DNA of 64,000 nt from Salvia splendens (Eukaryota > Streptophyta > Magnoliopsida > Lamiales > Lamiaceae): assembly GCF_004379255.2 (NCBI RefSeq), contig NC_056036.1, positions 558,001 to 622,000 on the forward strand, given 5' to 3'. The stretch's first letter is position 1, and each line of letters starts with the position of its first letter. This document shows positions 34,427 through 46,790 of the stretch, piece after piece. The position numbers were made by a program, and so were the translations under genes. Under the pieces are notes generated by a model. It was not told the origin of the DNA. It made no database searches and saw only the letters and a list, made by a program, of their open reading frames with translations.

Positions 34427-37400
34427 ATGTTTCCTCAGATGCGAAGGGCCGCCGGACTCGCCGCCGTTCGCCGCGCCGCTGGAGGCATCGCCTCCGCGGA
34501 CCAGCACCACCGCCTCTTCCAGGCGGCGCTCTTTACCTCCAGCAGCGCTAACTCCTCGTCGAGATCTCACTGGTTCTCGTACAACGGCATCGCTGGCGAC
34601 AAGGTCGCCACACACGCTGTTTTCGGAACAATGCTGTTCTCCACGGCCGCCACTGCTATCGTCGAAGAGGCTCAGGCCAAAGAGACCGTCAAATTCCGCC
34701 CGAAAGATGTCGTTCTCTACCAGTATGAAGCTTGCCCTTTCTGCAATAAAGTTAAAGGTATTTGATTTCGATTCTGTCTTCAGCGGTTTTTTGTATACCG
34801 TTTCCTTCAATCAATCGGGAATTATCCATCAATAATGTTGGAATTGCGATTTGGATCCGTTATTGGTGTGACCTGATTAGTTTGTGAGCCTTAGTATTAT
34901 ATTGCTGAAAGTCAAACTAAGCAATTGTTAAGACTTGTTTCGATTATCCAAAATTCAAAGATCGGATTGATAGGTGTTATACGATGCATTAATTGTGACA
35001 CTGTCGAACTATTTGAGCTCGATCCGTGTTGTTTATTGAAATCCAGTGTATTGACTATTGAGCACCAGACAAGCTCAAACCTAATTTTGGAGCTCAATAA
35101 CAGTTGAACAAGCATGTACAGTGTATTTTCTGTCATTGTTAGAGAATGATGGATCACAGATTATAGACATGTCATGTTGAAAGTTACTAGAACTGTTTAG
35201 CGATGGACTGAATGTTAATATAATTCTCCTTACACATGCAATGGTTTAAGTTTCATAGAATCTGGAGGTTTTCGTCGATTGTTTTTAAAATAAGAATTTT
35301 TAATCAAGTAATTGTTTCATATTTGCTTTGTCTACTCTTCTGGCTGGTGTCTATTTGTAGAACTATTTGTTCCCATTAAGCATAATCACTGCATCTTGAT
35401 GAGAACATTCTTTTGGTTATGATTGACACGAGTGCAAGTGTGCAACTTACTGGTTATTGATCTCTTTGGTTGGTTATCAACATTAGACAAATTTCATGTG
35501 TGTATCAATTCACATGTAAGTACTTTTTACTAGTTAGTGATATGTGGACTTAACAAAGGGGACCCTGTTTTGTTTCTTACATTCGAGTATATTTTAGAGA
35601 ACTAAGAGGCTTGATGTACTAGAACAACCACAACTTTCCTGATCTTGCTTGATATAGCTAGGCTTCTCTAGGATATTGTAACCAGTGTTGTTAGAGGCGC
35701 GTGGTGCAATGGGGAGATTATATAAAAATCCGGAGGGCGATAACAAATTAGAATGCTTCTTTACTTGCTATACTCAAAAGAATTTTGAGTAAAAGAAAGA
35801 AGAATTAATGGAGAAGAAAATAATAAGGAATAATTAATGTCTTGAGAAGAGGAGAATAGCGGTTTTATTTTTGGAGAAATTATAAAATTTATTATTTTTT
35901 GGCAATAGTTTTGTTGATTTGAATGGATATAGGATCAGATTAAAAGGTAAAGATTTCGACATTAATTATGATTGATTTATTTTAGGAAAAGAAGATTTGA
36001 TAAGATTTGAAGTCTTTAGGGCTTTCTTATTTAAAATTTTCAGCCACCCCAGGCCAGCCTCGTGAATATGGGTCACCTAAGCTAACTCGGGGCGATTCAG
36101 TTGGTGCCCCGCCCCCCAGACACTTTTTTTAACAACACTGATTATAGTTGAAGTGATTCTAGCTCGATAAAAGTTTAGGATATCTCTTCCTCATTTTATT
36201 ATGTAGTAAGATGCATCTTGGTGTCTAATATGAATGCAGGGTTTTGATGCACTATCTTATCGACGCTGGTGCTAATGCACCTGTTGCCTAAATAAAGCAA
36301 ATCCCTTTAAATACGTGCAAGGTTAAAAATTTAAAATTAATATGAAGGCCAACAGTTGAAGCTAATAAAATTTGATGTACATTCAGACTGTAAATCTGCT
36401 TTCTGCCTAACCCTGATCAAAGAAAATGTGCGATAAACTGAGATGTGCAAGTGAAATTTGACATAATGATATAAATGACATGTCAGATGTTGATAGTACA
36501 TATTAGCAAGGAAATGACAATCTGTGCAGTTTTTAAGTCATGTAGCATCCTTTTCTGATCATTATCTTGTTAGCTGCTACTCCCAATCTTATTAAATATT
36601 CTCTTGTGATCATGTTGATATTCATAACACGGGTATGTTTCTGTCCTTTACTTTCCAGCATTCCTGGATTACTATGACATACCATACAAAGTTGTGGAGG
36701 TCAACCCTCTTAGCAAAAAGGAAACCAAGTGGTCTGAATACAAGAAAGTACCCATATTGATGGTTGATGGAGTACAAATGGTTGACTCATCAGGTATTGA
36801 ATAAGTAGAACATGAGATCAGTATGACATCTGGTTTCAATTAGTTTATCAAAAAGGTGTGTCCTAAGTTCCTAACTCTCTTCATCTGTTCTCTAAATAGA
36901 TATAATTGATAAATTGTACACAAAGGTCAATCCTGGCGCGGTCACTGATTCTGCTGAAGAAAGTGAAGAGAAGAAGTGGCGAAGGCATGTGCTTCTGACT
37001 CTTATAATGTCACGCTTTTTCTATATTGCACTTTTCCATTCATGCCCAATTTTATTAGTATTGTAATTTTGTCACTCGGACAAGTCTCTCAAGTATGGCT
37101 ATTTGATGAGGATTAACTGTATCCCAATTACTATCATTGCAGATGGGTGGACAATCACTTGGTGCACATTTTATCTCCTAATATATACAGATCTATTTCT
37201 GAGGCTATTGATTCATTTGACTACATCACTACAATGGGTAAGATCTTTTTAAAATTAGTTCAGTTGCTTGCGATATTTATTGAATTTGAAAATTATGTCT
37301 CAGTTTGTCCATATTTGAGGTAGATTGTGTTGTTGTTTTAAAATTTTGTAGCCTTTTTCAATTTGTGGAATATCGTCAAAGTGATCAGGTGCTGAATAGG

Positions 37401-38539
37401 GCAGGCACATTGTAAGAGATGCTTATTTTAACGTAATAGTTTCACCCACTGAGGAGAAACAGAAACAGAGATTAATAATAACATAGCTACAGCAGAGACA
37501 TAATTCATAATTTCATGAGAAAGAACAATCATCTCAGTCATTTCCTTTCACTACTATCATGCCCTTGGTATCTCTCACTCTCAGCAATATAAGACTCATC
37601 TGCTACAACTATTATTTAGTAGTATAACAAAGCAAAAAAATAGATCTCCAAGGTGCCTGGCTATGTAGGAACTACCTTTTCCTGATAAATGTTTATTTGT
37701 TTCTTGTAGTCATGGCAGTCTCTTGGGTTGATGTGTATCTTATTAAGCTTATCCCCTATTATTGATGCTAGTAGTCCGTCTTACCTATCATACTAGCCGT
37801 GTTAAAGAATGTGTGTTAGTGCACATTTGGATCTTGGCTTTTGAAGTGCTTTGAGGTACTAATAATCTTGCTTCCTATGAGAGGCAAAACTATCCATTGG
37901 CTGTTTTCGCTGGTTGTTACTCCTTATCCTTCGTCTCAAGATTGATGCTGATTAAACCGTCTAGAGGCTGGTTTTGCTGGCTGTTACCAAATTTTCTCTT
38001 TTTTTCTTTCTATTTTTCAAGAATAAATAATGTTTTCGCTGGTTGTTACTCCTTATCCTTTGTCTCTAAACTTGACATTGCTTTCTTTTCCCTAAACTGC
38101 GCTGGTCTCTGGTTTGCAGGCAACTTCAGCTTCATGGAGAAAATGAGTGCAAAATATGTCGGAGCTGGTGCGATGTATTTTATATCAAAGAGGTTGAAGA
38201 AAAGACACAACATTACAGATGAGAGGGCAGCTTTGTATGAAGCTGCAGAAACATGGGTAGATGCTCTTCAGGGTCGAGATTTTCTAGGTTCGTCTCATAA
38301 TCAAGTTCGACTGTGCTGATACTAGATTCACCTATGCAACATTACAGCTTATTCTTATTCATAACCTTCTTGCACCAGGTGGAGCAAAACCCAACCTAGC
38401 TGACCTAGCCGTCTTTGGTGTCTTGAAATCCATTCGTTACCTCAGGGCTGGTCAAGACATGGTACAGCATACACGCATCGGTGATTGGTATGATCGGATG
38501 GAAAATGCTGTCGGAGTGTCTGCCGGATTCCGGGAATAG
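34427..38539 (+). CDS. Prostaglandin E synthase 2-like protein (glutaredoxin + GST C-terminal fold), 324 aa
   Basis: Member of the mPGES-2 family: a membrane-linked glutaredoxin-type domain followed by a GST-like C-terminal domain. Plants make no prostaglandin E by this route, so the role is probably glutathione- or redox-related. Six exons: 34427-34757, 36659-36793, 36900-36984, 37143-37237, 38120-38287 and 38379-38539, in one frame for 325 codons. The N-terminus is R/A-rich, like a mitochondrial or plastid presequence, followed by a hydrophobic segment (about 66-82). CPFC (Cys103, Cys106) within YQYEACPFCNKVK is the redox motif; VPILMVDG holds the cis-proline. The C-terminal half has WVDNHLVHILSPNIYRS and NLADLAVFGVLKSIR. 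Intron 3 starts GC, not GT (36985-36986), and only this choice keeps the conserved KKWRRWVDNHL frame. Intron 1 (1.9 kb) carries a hAT-like MITE. Confidence 0.9.
35683..36140. mobile_element. hAT-like MITE in intron 1 of the PGES2-like gene
   Basis: Inverted ends CAGTGTTGTTA...TAACAACACTG enclose a non-coding body with GC-rich subterminal words at each side. The flanks ATTGTAAC and ATTATAGT could be a degraded 8-bp target duplication, as expected for hAT elements. It sits inside the intron and leaves splice sites intact. Confidence 0.6.
37904..38070. repeat. Direct repeat in intron 4 of the PGES2-like gene
   Basis: The word TTTTCGCTGGTTGTTACTCC plus about 15 following bases occurs near 37903 and again near 38032. 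A related copy near 37971 reads TTTTGCTGGCTGTTACC. Local intronic duplication only. Confidence 0.75.
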
Positions 38540-41500
38540 AAATAGGCTATTGACGTTTAACTGAATGATTGGCTTATAACAATATTGGTATCATAGGAGT
38601 CTTGATATCTCCAAACCTTTATTTCCGTTTTCTCTTAAAAGTTCATTTTTTGAAGGTTTTCAAAATATAAGAAAATAATGTTCCTCCCATGCTTGTTGAA
38701 GTGTGGTACGGTAAATGATAATTATTCTTGGTTTTTAGGTTACCAAGTTTGTGTTTTGCGCATTTTATAATTATTAAAGCATTGATTTGTTCTGATTTTG
38801 TAGCTAATCTAGATATGGCTTGATTATTACTGTATGTGGCATTATTGAACATTAACTAAAACGACGTCACACTGTAAGTAGCGAAATGACATTGTATAAA
38901 TATTAAATTAAATAATCTAGGTTTATATCAAGAAGAATGGGGTGGAATGGAGACAATGAAAAAATTATAAACAAGATATTTGTATTTTCTTTTGGGATGT
39001 TCCAATTTTGCTATGTTATTTCGTATTTTGGCTATAAACATAACATCTAATCACTTTTATTTTATTTTATTTTATTTTATTCTTTCTCTACTTTAATCTC
39101 TCTCATCTTTTCAATGTATTTTTCATTTAATACAATTTTCTAAATCTTTGTGCTCAAAAGAAACATCTAACTAAGTTAAGACGAAGGGAATACAAAGGAG
39201 TTCAACAAATGAAATGATTTAATTTAGTATATTACGATATCATCTCGCTTACATCCGATAATGCTACATTAAAGTCATTCAACCGTGTAGCGACAAAATC
39301 TTGTTTGATTGTAAACTAAACAACTTAGTAGGTTGTTAATTTACATACATGTATTTTAAAGCTAATATGTAAAAATTTTAAAAAAAATGTAAGAAGTTTA
39401 AGGGTTTACACGTACATACCTAAAAAACTAAACAACTTAGTAGGTTGTTAATTTACATACATGTATTTTAAAGCTAATATGTAAAATTTTTAAAAAAAAT
39501 TGTAAGAAGTTTAAGGGTTTACACGTACATACCTAAAAAATTGACGAAGAAATCGAATATGACATGACAATTAAACTAACGTAGTAGTTTTGATGTTAGA
39601 TTTTTGTAACGAAAAGACCAGCCTTTGTAAGGAATTACGGCTGCCGCTTTTCGTGAGCAAGCAATTGAATCAGTCCCACCTACATTGTAATAAAACGAAA
39701 CCAAAAAAGGAGATAAGGCCGATTTAGCTTATTAATAATGTGTGATAGTGAGTTTCAACATTATTTGTAATAAATGATGTCACAGCGACATGCTATATAC
39801 ATACCACATGCAATAAACAACAATCATTCAACTCTATTGAAAGCAACTTCTAGTAGTGAAGAGTGAAGACAATCATCAAAATCATTCTTGTTGGACTTCA
39901 ATTAATTAGTAAAACAAGATTAGGTGATGGTGACCAAATTAGTGACAAATGTTAGTACATTATAGTTAATGTTGTGATTAATACTTAGCTAACATGATTA
40001 ACACTTAACTACTATGATTAATACTTAACCAACTCAATGAACACCATTAATATTGTAGTACATAATTGGTTCGGACATTTGAGATCAACGCGCACCAATT
40101 TTCTTCCGATACATATAGGGGCAGACAAAGAAATTTGTTTTGGTGGAGATTATATATTTTAGATTTTAAATTTGGAATTTATGTCATAAACTTAATAGTA
40201 TTTCAAATTTATAGTATACGTATTAGTTATGATCTAAAATTGTAGTATTATGCATTTATGTGGAGTACTCACTTTGCCCTATTCTAATACTATATAGTAA
40301 CATAGGAAACAAAATAAAATAACATTTCACGAAATGTATCAAGCAGAGTGGACGTCCCAAATAAAAAAAAATAGTAGTATCAAATAAAATGAACAAAACT
40401 GGTGTAAACATATAAGTTCAAAATAACTATTTTGGTCTAAAAAGTATATAAAACTATTAAACTAGCTTAAAATATCTTTTGGTACGCGAATAATACGCGT
40501 GACAGATCAAAATTAACTACTATTATACGAATACATATAATACAACTTTATTTATTTTATAGTATAAAAAATAACTGTTATACAGTATTTATAATAATAA
40601 CTAATTTTTATAATAAATACCTAGTAAACATAATTAATGTGTATACTTATGGAGAGAGAGGGCAGTTAGGAGTTAGTTGATTGATACGGCTCGTGACTCG
40701 TTTCATGTTAATTCAAAACCAAATAACCACATTTTCTGGCTTACAATTATAACGACTTTTATTCTATTTTTGAAGAGGAGTTATTACGAAAATTTGTGAA
40801 GGCAATTGTTGACTTTTCTGTTAATATTTTGGGTTAATAATACTATTTATGATTACAATATTCAAGGTATTAATTATAAACATGTTCCCAATTTCGTTTA
40901 TTATCAATTGACCCCATCTTTCAGCGAAATTATATAGAATATCTCATTATATAAAATCTGGTGATAGTAAGTTCATTCATAGGCTGAGGTGGAATATTGA
41001 TTTATCTTATGAGTCAAATTTTGTTGATACTATACTATAGTATCTCTAAAATAATGAAATATTTATTTTATCTATATATTCACAAAATTTTGTAGATAAG
41101 CCGGTGTCTTATGTTCAAAATAATGCATATGGACTTGTCAATGTCACTAATTAAAATATCCAACGGAATTAATTGTAATTAAGTTTGGTATAATCGTTCG
41201 GTTTAAAGAGCACCACATAGTTAGCAGGTTTGACAGAAAGTTATGGATCTCCTTGCTATATGGATCATATTATTATCCATTAAATTTTAATCCATTTGGA
41301 ATAAAATGTTACTTAAATATTATCAGAGATTGGAATTGAGACTAAAAAAGCGACAGGTAAGTCGCTTGGTAAAATAAAGGTACACAAATTATAATGATTG
41401 CACTTATCAATACTATTAATATAATTGTTTGAACATTATTAGATATACTTATTGATCAATCTAAGTAAATTATATAATTACATTTTTGGATTATGAAATC

Positions 41501-43180
41501 ATGTTTTTAGATTAAGTTTTGTCTTGACACTCCTACTAGTGATTGATAGTAGTCTGATACTAACATTTAGCCGTATTATTGTTTAGCAATTAGCACTAAT
41601 GAAAGGTTTAATATGAATCCTACTACTAAAAATTGTATCAATATATTATAGTCTGACTTATCTCATTGCGAAAATACGGCAGATTTGTAGTATTGAAAAA
41701 AGCTAATTCAATGTGGCAGTTTACCGAACTACTAATTAATTTCTAGAATCTAGTAAACGTAACAACTAGTATTGCAGACTTTGAATGAATATAAAAATTT
41801 AGTACTACTACTAACTAGTATTGCCGAATTTAAGGTTTATTTTAATGTTTGGGTGGTGGAAAGATATTGTGACTCATCAGATTTTTTAATTATTATGCAT
41901 ATAAATGGTGTTAGCTTATTATTATTGATGCACTATTTTTTATTAAATTTATGTCTACCAGAAAAATTGATATTGGGAGTTGGGACATGTTATTAGCATT
42001 ATGAAAATTCTTGTACGGAGTATATATTAAATATAATTATGTATAACTGGTGATATTTTTCGCATTGTTTATAGTTCAGAATACTTTCAATTATGGCCAA
42101 TAATTCAGGGTAATATTTCAAACTTTTTTTTTAAAAAAAATCCACAAAAATGAATCTTGTTTAGTTTCATCAATAAAAAATACTAATATCTCAAACTTTC
42201 TTCAATTAATAAATGTAGTGGCTCTGTAGCTGAATGGAGGCAGATCACCAAACTACGTTTAATTATTAGTAATTTATTATGGACCTAACCTAACAACGAC
42301 TTAATAATGAAATGTGGATTTTCAGAATAATTAATCAAATCTTAATTGGATTTCGAACCGTGTCATAATTCAAATCTTGAAAGCAAGAAATATAATCCTT
42401 AACATTCATATACATATAAATTTTGAATTTTACTCATAAAATATATACACATTGACATTTTTTATAAGATAAAATAATTACTTAGATATATTTTAAAATT
42501 ATATATTTAAAAGCCAGGTATACCAAATGTTACATAGTAAAATGTTGGATATTTTGAGATTACGCTTAAATATTGGAATATTATTTGATTTTTTCATCTA
42601 GTAATTAAGGCTAATATATTCATTTGCTTTATCGAAGCAGTCTGTCAAAATTTTGGAGAATTACTTGACTAATTGCTTATGTAAATGAGTCAATAATAGT
42701 AATTATAATAATAATCGTTATACCAAAAAATATATCAAAAAATATTATTTCTCGTGAAGCAGAGATAAAAGAATTATGCATGGCTATCCTTAATGAAATT
42801 GTCACATAGAATTAAATTTTGTACACCTAACTTGTGTACAAGAGGAAATAAAGAACACACGTATACATATACAACACATACTTTATTACTTTCCACTCTT
42901 CATTTAAAAAATACAGACACGTATATGTTACTAATACTATAAGAGAAAAGATAAATTTATGTCGTAATTAAATATCCCCTATTAATAACAAATATAACAA
43001 ATTTATAGTAATTTAAAATACAAATACAAAATTCTCTAGTTCGAAACACAAAAAAGCAAAGGAAACAATAAGGATATAAATAAAAAGAAAGGCGTGCATG
43101 GACTTTAGAGTTTAGAGCAATTAAAGCCGTACAACAATATATGTTTACAACTCACTTTTGTATTATTGTACTATATCATA
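38540..43180. other. Long gene-poor AT-rich region
   Basis: No coding gene, RNA gene or well-bounded transposon is supported over about 4.6 kb. Visible structures are a possible degraded Stowaway-like MITE (about 38976-39192) and a 112-bp tandem duplication (39314-39538). Small ORFs are A/T-rich chance frames. Confidence 0.5.
39314..39538. repeat. 112-bp tandem duplication
   Basis: Two head-to-tail copies begin ACTAAACAACTTAGTAGG near 39315 and 39427 and end with CGTACATACCTAAAAAA-type sequence. They differ by one or two bases in poly-A/T runs, so the event is young. Confidence 0.9.
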
Positions 43181-43189
43181 ATTAATGTA

Positions 43190-44271
43190 GAGTAAATGTC
43201 AATTTTGGTCCTAAACATATGGCCGAAATATGAATTTGGTCCAAAACATTCACTTTTTAAAAAACAGGTCCATAACATATGAAACTCGTGTCGTTTACGT
43301 CCATTTTTTACGATGCCGTCAATTTTTTACGGTCAACCGTCGATTAGCACAATTTTAATCCGATTAAGCTTAATCTTGGATTATTAGGCATCTAATTATT
43401 TTACTAATTAAATGGATTTTAATTCTTTTTCAATTCCTTTTTCATTTTTAATTGAAAGATCATTCATTTTCCCCACAACACTCCAAACACTTAGAAACTA
43501 ATCGACTCCCTCCAAATTCTCCAACTCTCTCTTCTCTCTTTCTCTTTTCTCGCCGTTCTACAAAAAAAACCCTAGCTCCGAATCCGGCCAAGAACACTTC
43601 CGCCACCGCCGCCGAGTATCTCTTGTTGGCCATGAGTTGGAATTCGTCATACCCTAAGTTCCGCTCCATCGACGAACTTGTGAACGTCAACACGGCATAT
43701 TCGAGGAAGAGGAAGTCCAGCCGCCATCCGCCTGAAAATCAATGTGAAAGTGAAGGGCGGTCGGAGCCCGATCCTATCGGACACCATTCTCCTCCTCTGA
43801 AGCAAATGGAACAAGGTCCGTCGGCGAACCCTAATGCCGACACAGAAATCAAGCTTTCTCCAATTCTAGAAGTCGAGCCCGACGCCGAAGTCCCTGAGAA
43901 AGAAGACGATGCAAGGAGGACGACGACAAACCCTAGTTCTTCCGACGGTGGAGCTCCGCCGTTCAATTTTCCAGAAATCAACGGTGATTTTGACTGTGCC
44001 AGTGCCATAGAAACTTGTTTTCTGACATCATTCGAGAAAGGCCTTGATTTCAATAATGATTATGAATATCAAGGACTAGTTTGTCATGCATGCTACAATA
44101 ATTAAAATAAGCCTAATCGGGTCAAAATTATGTTAATCGACGGTTGACCGTAAAAAATGGACGTAAACGACACGAATTTCATATGTTATGGACCCGTTTT
44201 TCAAAAAGTGAATGTTTTGGACCAAATATGTATTTCGATCATATGTTTAAGACCAAAATTGACCTATACTC
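43190..44271 (+). mobile_element. Mutator-like element (Pack-MULE candidate), long TIRs, 9-bp target duplication
   Basis: Long terminal inverted repeats (left about 43190-43374, right about 44108-44271) match at most positions. Both begin GAGTA and share CAATTTTGGTCYTAAACATATG and the block around GTGTCGTTTACGTCC. The left copy carries an extra 20-bp internal duplication. The element is flanked by the identical 9-mer ATTAATGTA at 43181-43189 and 44272-44280, the hallmark of Mutator. It has no MuDR transposase; the interior instead holds one GC-richer ORF (43632-44105). Long TIRs, 9-bp TSD and a non-transposase ORF define a Pack-MULE-type structure. It lies 140 bases upstream of the GDSL gene. 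Confidence 0.85.
43632..44105 (+). CDS. Unrecognised 157-aa ORF carried within the MULE
   Basis: Starts ATG at 43632 (MSWNSSYPKFRSIDELVNV) and ends TAA at 44105, just inside the right TIR. It is hydrophilic and disordered: a KRKSS basic patch near residue 25, a P/E/D-rich middle (EVEPDAEVPEKEDD), and a C-terminal part with several Cys. An open frame continues upstream of the ATG in C/T-rich DNA that looks like a 5' UTR. I do not recognise the family. It may be a captured host gene fragment or a chance frame. The GC-rich, non-transposase character supports capture, but expression is unknown. Confidence 0.5.
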   Translation: MSWNSSYPKFRSIDELVNVNTAYSRKRKSSRHPPENQCESEGRSEPDPIGHHSPPLKQMEQGPSANPNADTEIKLSPILEVEPDAEVPEKEDDARRTTTNPSSSDGGAPPFNFPEINGDFDCASAIETCFLTSFEKGLDFNNDYEYQGLVCHACYNN

Positions 44272-44412
44272 ATTAATGTATTATTCCATAGTAAAACAAT
44301 GTACAATGATGTCATGTTCTCAATTAATTACAGGCACGTGAGTGTATATATATAGATGCATTTTGGAGAGCAATGCAAAAAAAGAGAGAAAGAAAAGGAA
44401 AAGGTTGTGAAG

Positions 44413-46790
44413 ATGAGGAGGAATTCATGGAGTTGGTTTGGTGTAGTTGTGTATGTAATGATCAGTTGTTGTGAAGGGCTTGTCAATCTCCCGCCAAACG
44501 TAACGGTTCCGGCAGTATTTGCGTTTGGAGATTCGATCGTTAATCAAGGCATGAACAATCATTTGGCAACACTTGTCAAATGCAATTTCCCGCCCTACGG
44601 AAAAGATCTCTACAACGTTGTTCCCACCGGCAGATTTAGCAACGGCAAGACTCCTCCGGACTTTATCGGTATGCAAATGTTTTAACAAAATATTAGTAAT
44701 AGTAGTAGTTTCGATTCAGCTTATTTTCTTACTTTACTTATAGAGAAGTTAACGTAAAATCATTTTTAAATTTTTATTTGTTCGTGATACTCTTTCTTTC
44801 TTTTTTCTCTCATTTTAGAAGATGCATACAACTTCAACAGCCAACTTTAATCAATAATTGGTTTAATTTGCAAACATCAATTAATGAGTAGTAGTACATC
44901 ACAATCAGCACATTCCATTGCAACGCTCATTTGCTAAATCATTGATTTGACTGTTATTTAAAACTACATATATATATACTAATACATGAAGGGTATAAAT
45001 AAAAAACATTTTCAATCATATATAAGGAGAAATTTGCATTTTTTTCACTACAGTCAGTTTGAATGTGAAGGCAATTAACTTTGTACTTTCGATATAATTG
45101 TACGTGAGATATAAAATAGGTACTACTTTCAATAATTAATACTACCATTTTTTTTAGCAATTTTATTAAAAATCCCACTTGGATGACATAAATTTAATAA
45201 AAATGCTAAGGTATGTGTGAAAAATGTTAGTTTTTTTAATTAAATGTAAGGCAAACTGACTAAGTGAAATCTGAGACATACTTATCAAATACCATAATAA
45301 AATAGGAATGAGACATGTAATGACGAACATCTCAAAATAGTAAAACTGTGATATCTAATGACAGACATTGAACTCAATCAAACCATCTGATTGTAACAAA
45401 ATTGATTTTTGCATTGCAGCTGAAGAACTGGGAGTGAAAGAACTGATACCAGCTTATCTTGATCCCAATTTGAAGCCTCAAGACCTTCCAACTGGAGTCA
45501 GCTTTGCTTCGGGAGGATGCGGCTTCGACCCGCAAACTGCTCTAATAGTGGTATGAGTTCCATCCCACTCGTCTTTCTCGAATAATGTGATGCAACCGTA
45601 CACAATGACATCATCAATATACGTACAGTTAGTAAAACAAATGACACATCATATGTAAAATTTGAGGATTTTCTTTGTCCTAATGTTTGTGAAATATCAA
45701 ATGTACTTGTGCAGTCAGCAATACCTCTGTCTGATCAGTTGAATCATTTCAAAGAATACATTGGAAAGCTGAAAGCAGCAGTTGGGGAAGAAAAGGGAAA
45801 CTTTATCTTGGCCAACAGCTTATACCTGGTGGTGGCAGGCAGTGATGATCTTGCAAACACTTACTTCACCATCGGCATCCGTCGCTGCAATACGACGTCA
45901 ATTCATACACTGATCTCATGGTGTCCTCGGCTTCCAACTTCATACAGGTGAACAAGATGTTGAGAAATAAACACAGATAATCACAAATATAAAAGAGATG
46001 AACACATGAAAGTGTTTATCCAGTTTGATACGCGTATACGATAAGAGATGAACACATGGAATTGTTGACATCTGGCGATGTTAAGCCAGAGATTTTCACT
46101 ATAATATTCCAATGCAATTTACAAGAAACAAATCATAGTTATAACAGGATATTGGGCCTAATAAAATACTGAAAAACATCTATCTTGAATCATGAGTATA
46201 ACGTGTTCGATTTACGAATAAACATAGGAACTATACAATCTTGGAGCGAGACGAATAGCTGTTTTCGGCACCCCACCAATAGGATGTTTGCCGGCTCAGA
46301 GAACCCTTGCAGGTGGCATAGCGAGGATGTGTTCCGAGGAAGAAAATCAGGCTGCGCAATTGGTTAACGACAAGCTCTCACCGGCACTTACTTCCCTCAC
46401 CAAACGCTTGCCTCAGTCCAAGATTGTTTACATCAATATCTATGACCCTCTTCTTGATCTCATCCAACACCCTCATAACCATGGTTAGCCATATTCGTTC
46501 ATATCTTTCTATTTTTACTTCTTGATCTCATCATACCCCAACAAACACACACATATGCACATACATACCTTACTACTTTATGTTTCATGGTTGTTTTAGG
46601 GTTCGGGGTTAGTAACAAAGGCTGTTGCGGGACAGGAAACATAGAAGTGGTCATACTGTGTAACAAATTGAGTCGAACGTGCAGCGATAACTCAAAGTAC
46701 GTATTTTGGGACAGCTACCATCCCACTGAGAGAGCATACAAGGTTCTCGTTGATCTAATCCTACAAGAATACATCAAGTACTTAGAATGA
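44413..46790 (+). pseudogene. GDSL esterase/lipase (EXL-like) gene with a one-base frameshift
   Basis: Secreted SGNH hydrolase family; EXL members act on extracellular lipids. Five exons: 44413-44668, 45420-45550, 45715-45947, 46228-46483 and 46600-46790. The signal peptide lies at about 1-23. Block I is FGDSIVNQG (catalytic Ser); block II is SFASGGCGFD; block III is AGSDDLANTYF; the C-terminal block is WDSYHPTE (catalytic Asp and His). Exon 3 is 233 bases, where 234 would hold frame. After FTIGIRR the expected QYDVNSYTDLMVSSASNFIQ is read one frame off, so one base is missing near 45885. Translation would stop early and lose the Asp-His pair. All other exons join in frame, so the lesion is recent or a sequence error. 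The full product would be about 355 aa. Confidence 0.85.

Noticed and set aside
37897..38319. Separate 140-residue gene on the plus strand
   Set aside because: It is the end of intron 4 read through into exon 5 of the PGES2-like gene; the first part is intronic repeat.
45949..46227. Retroelement fragment in GDSL intron 3
   Set aside because: Words repeated near 45990 and 46044 (GAGATGAACACATG) suggest one, but no borders or target duplication can be shown.
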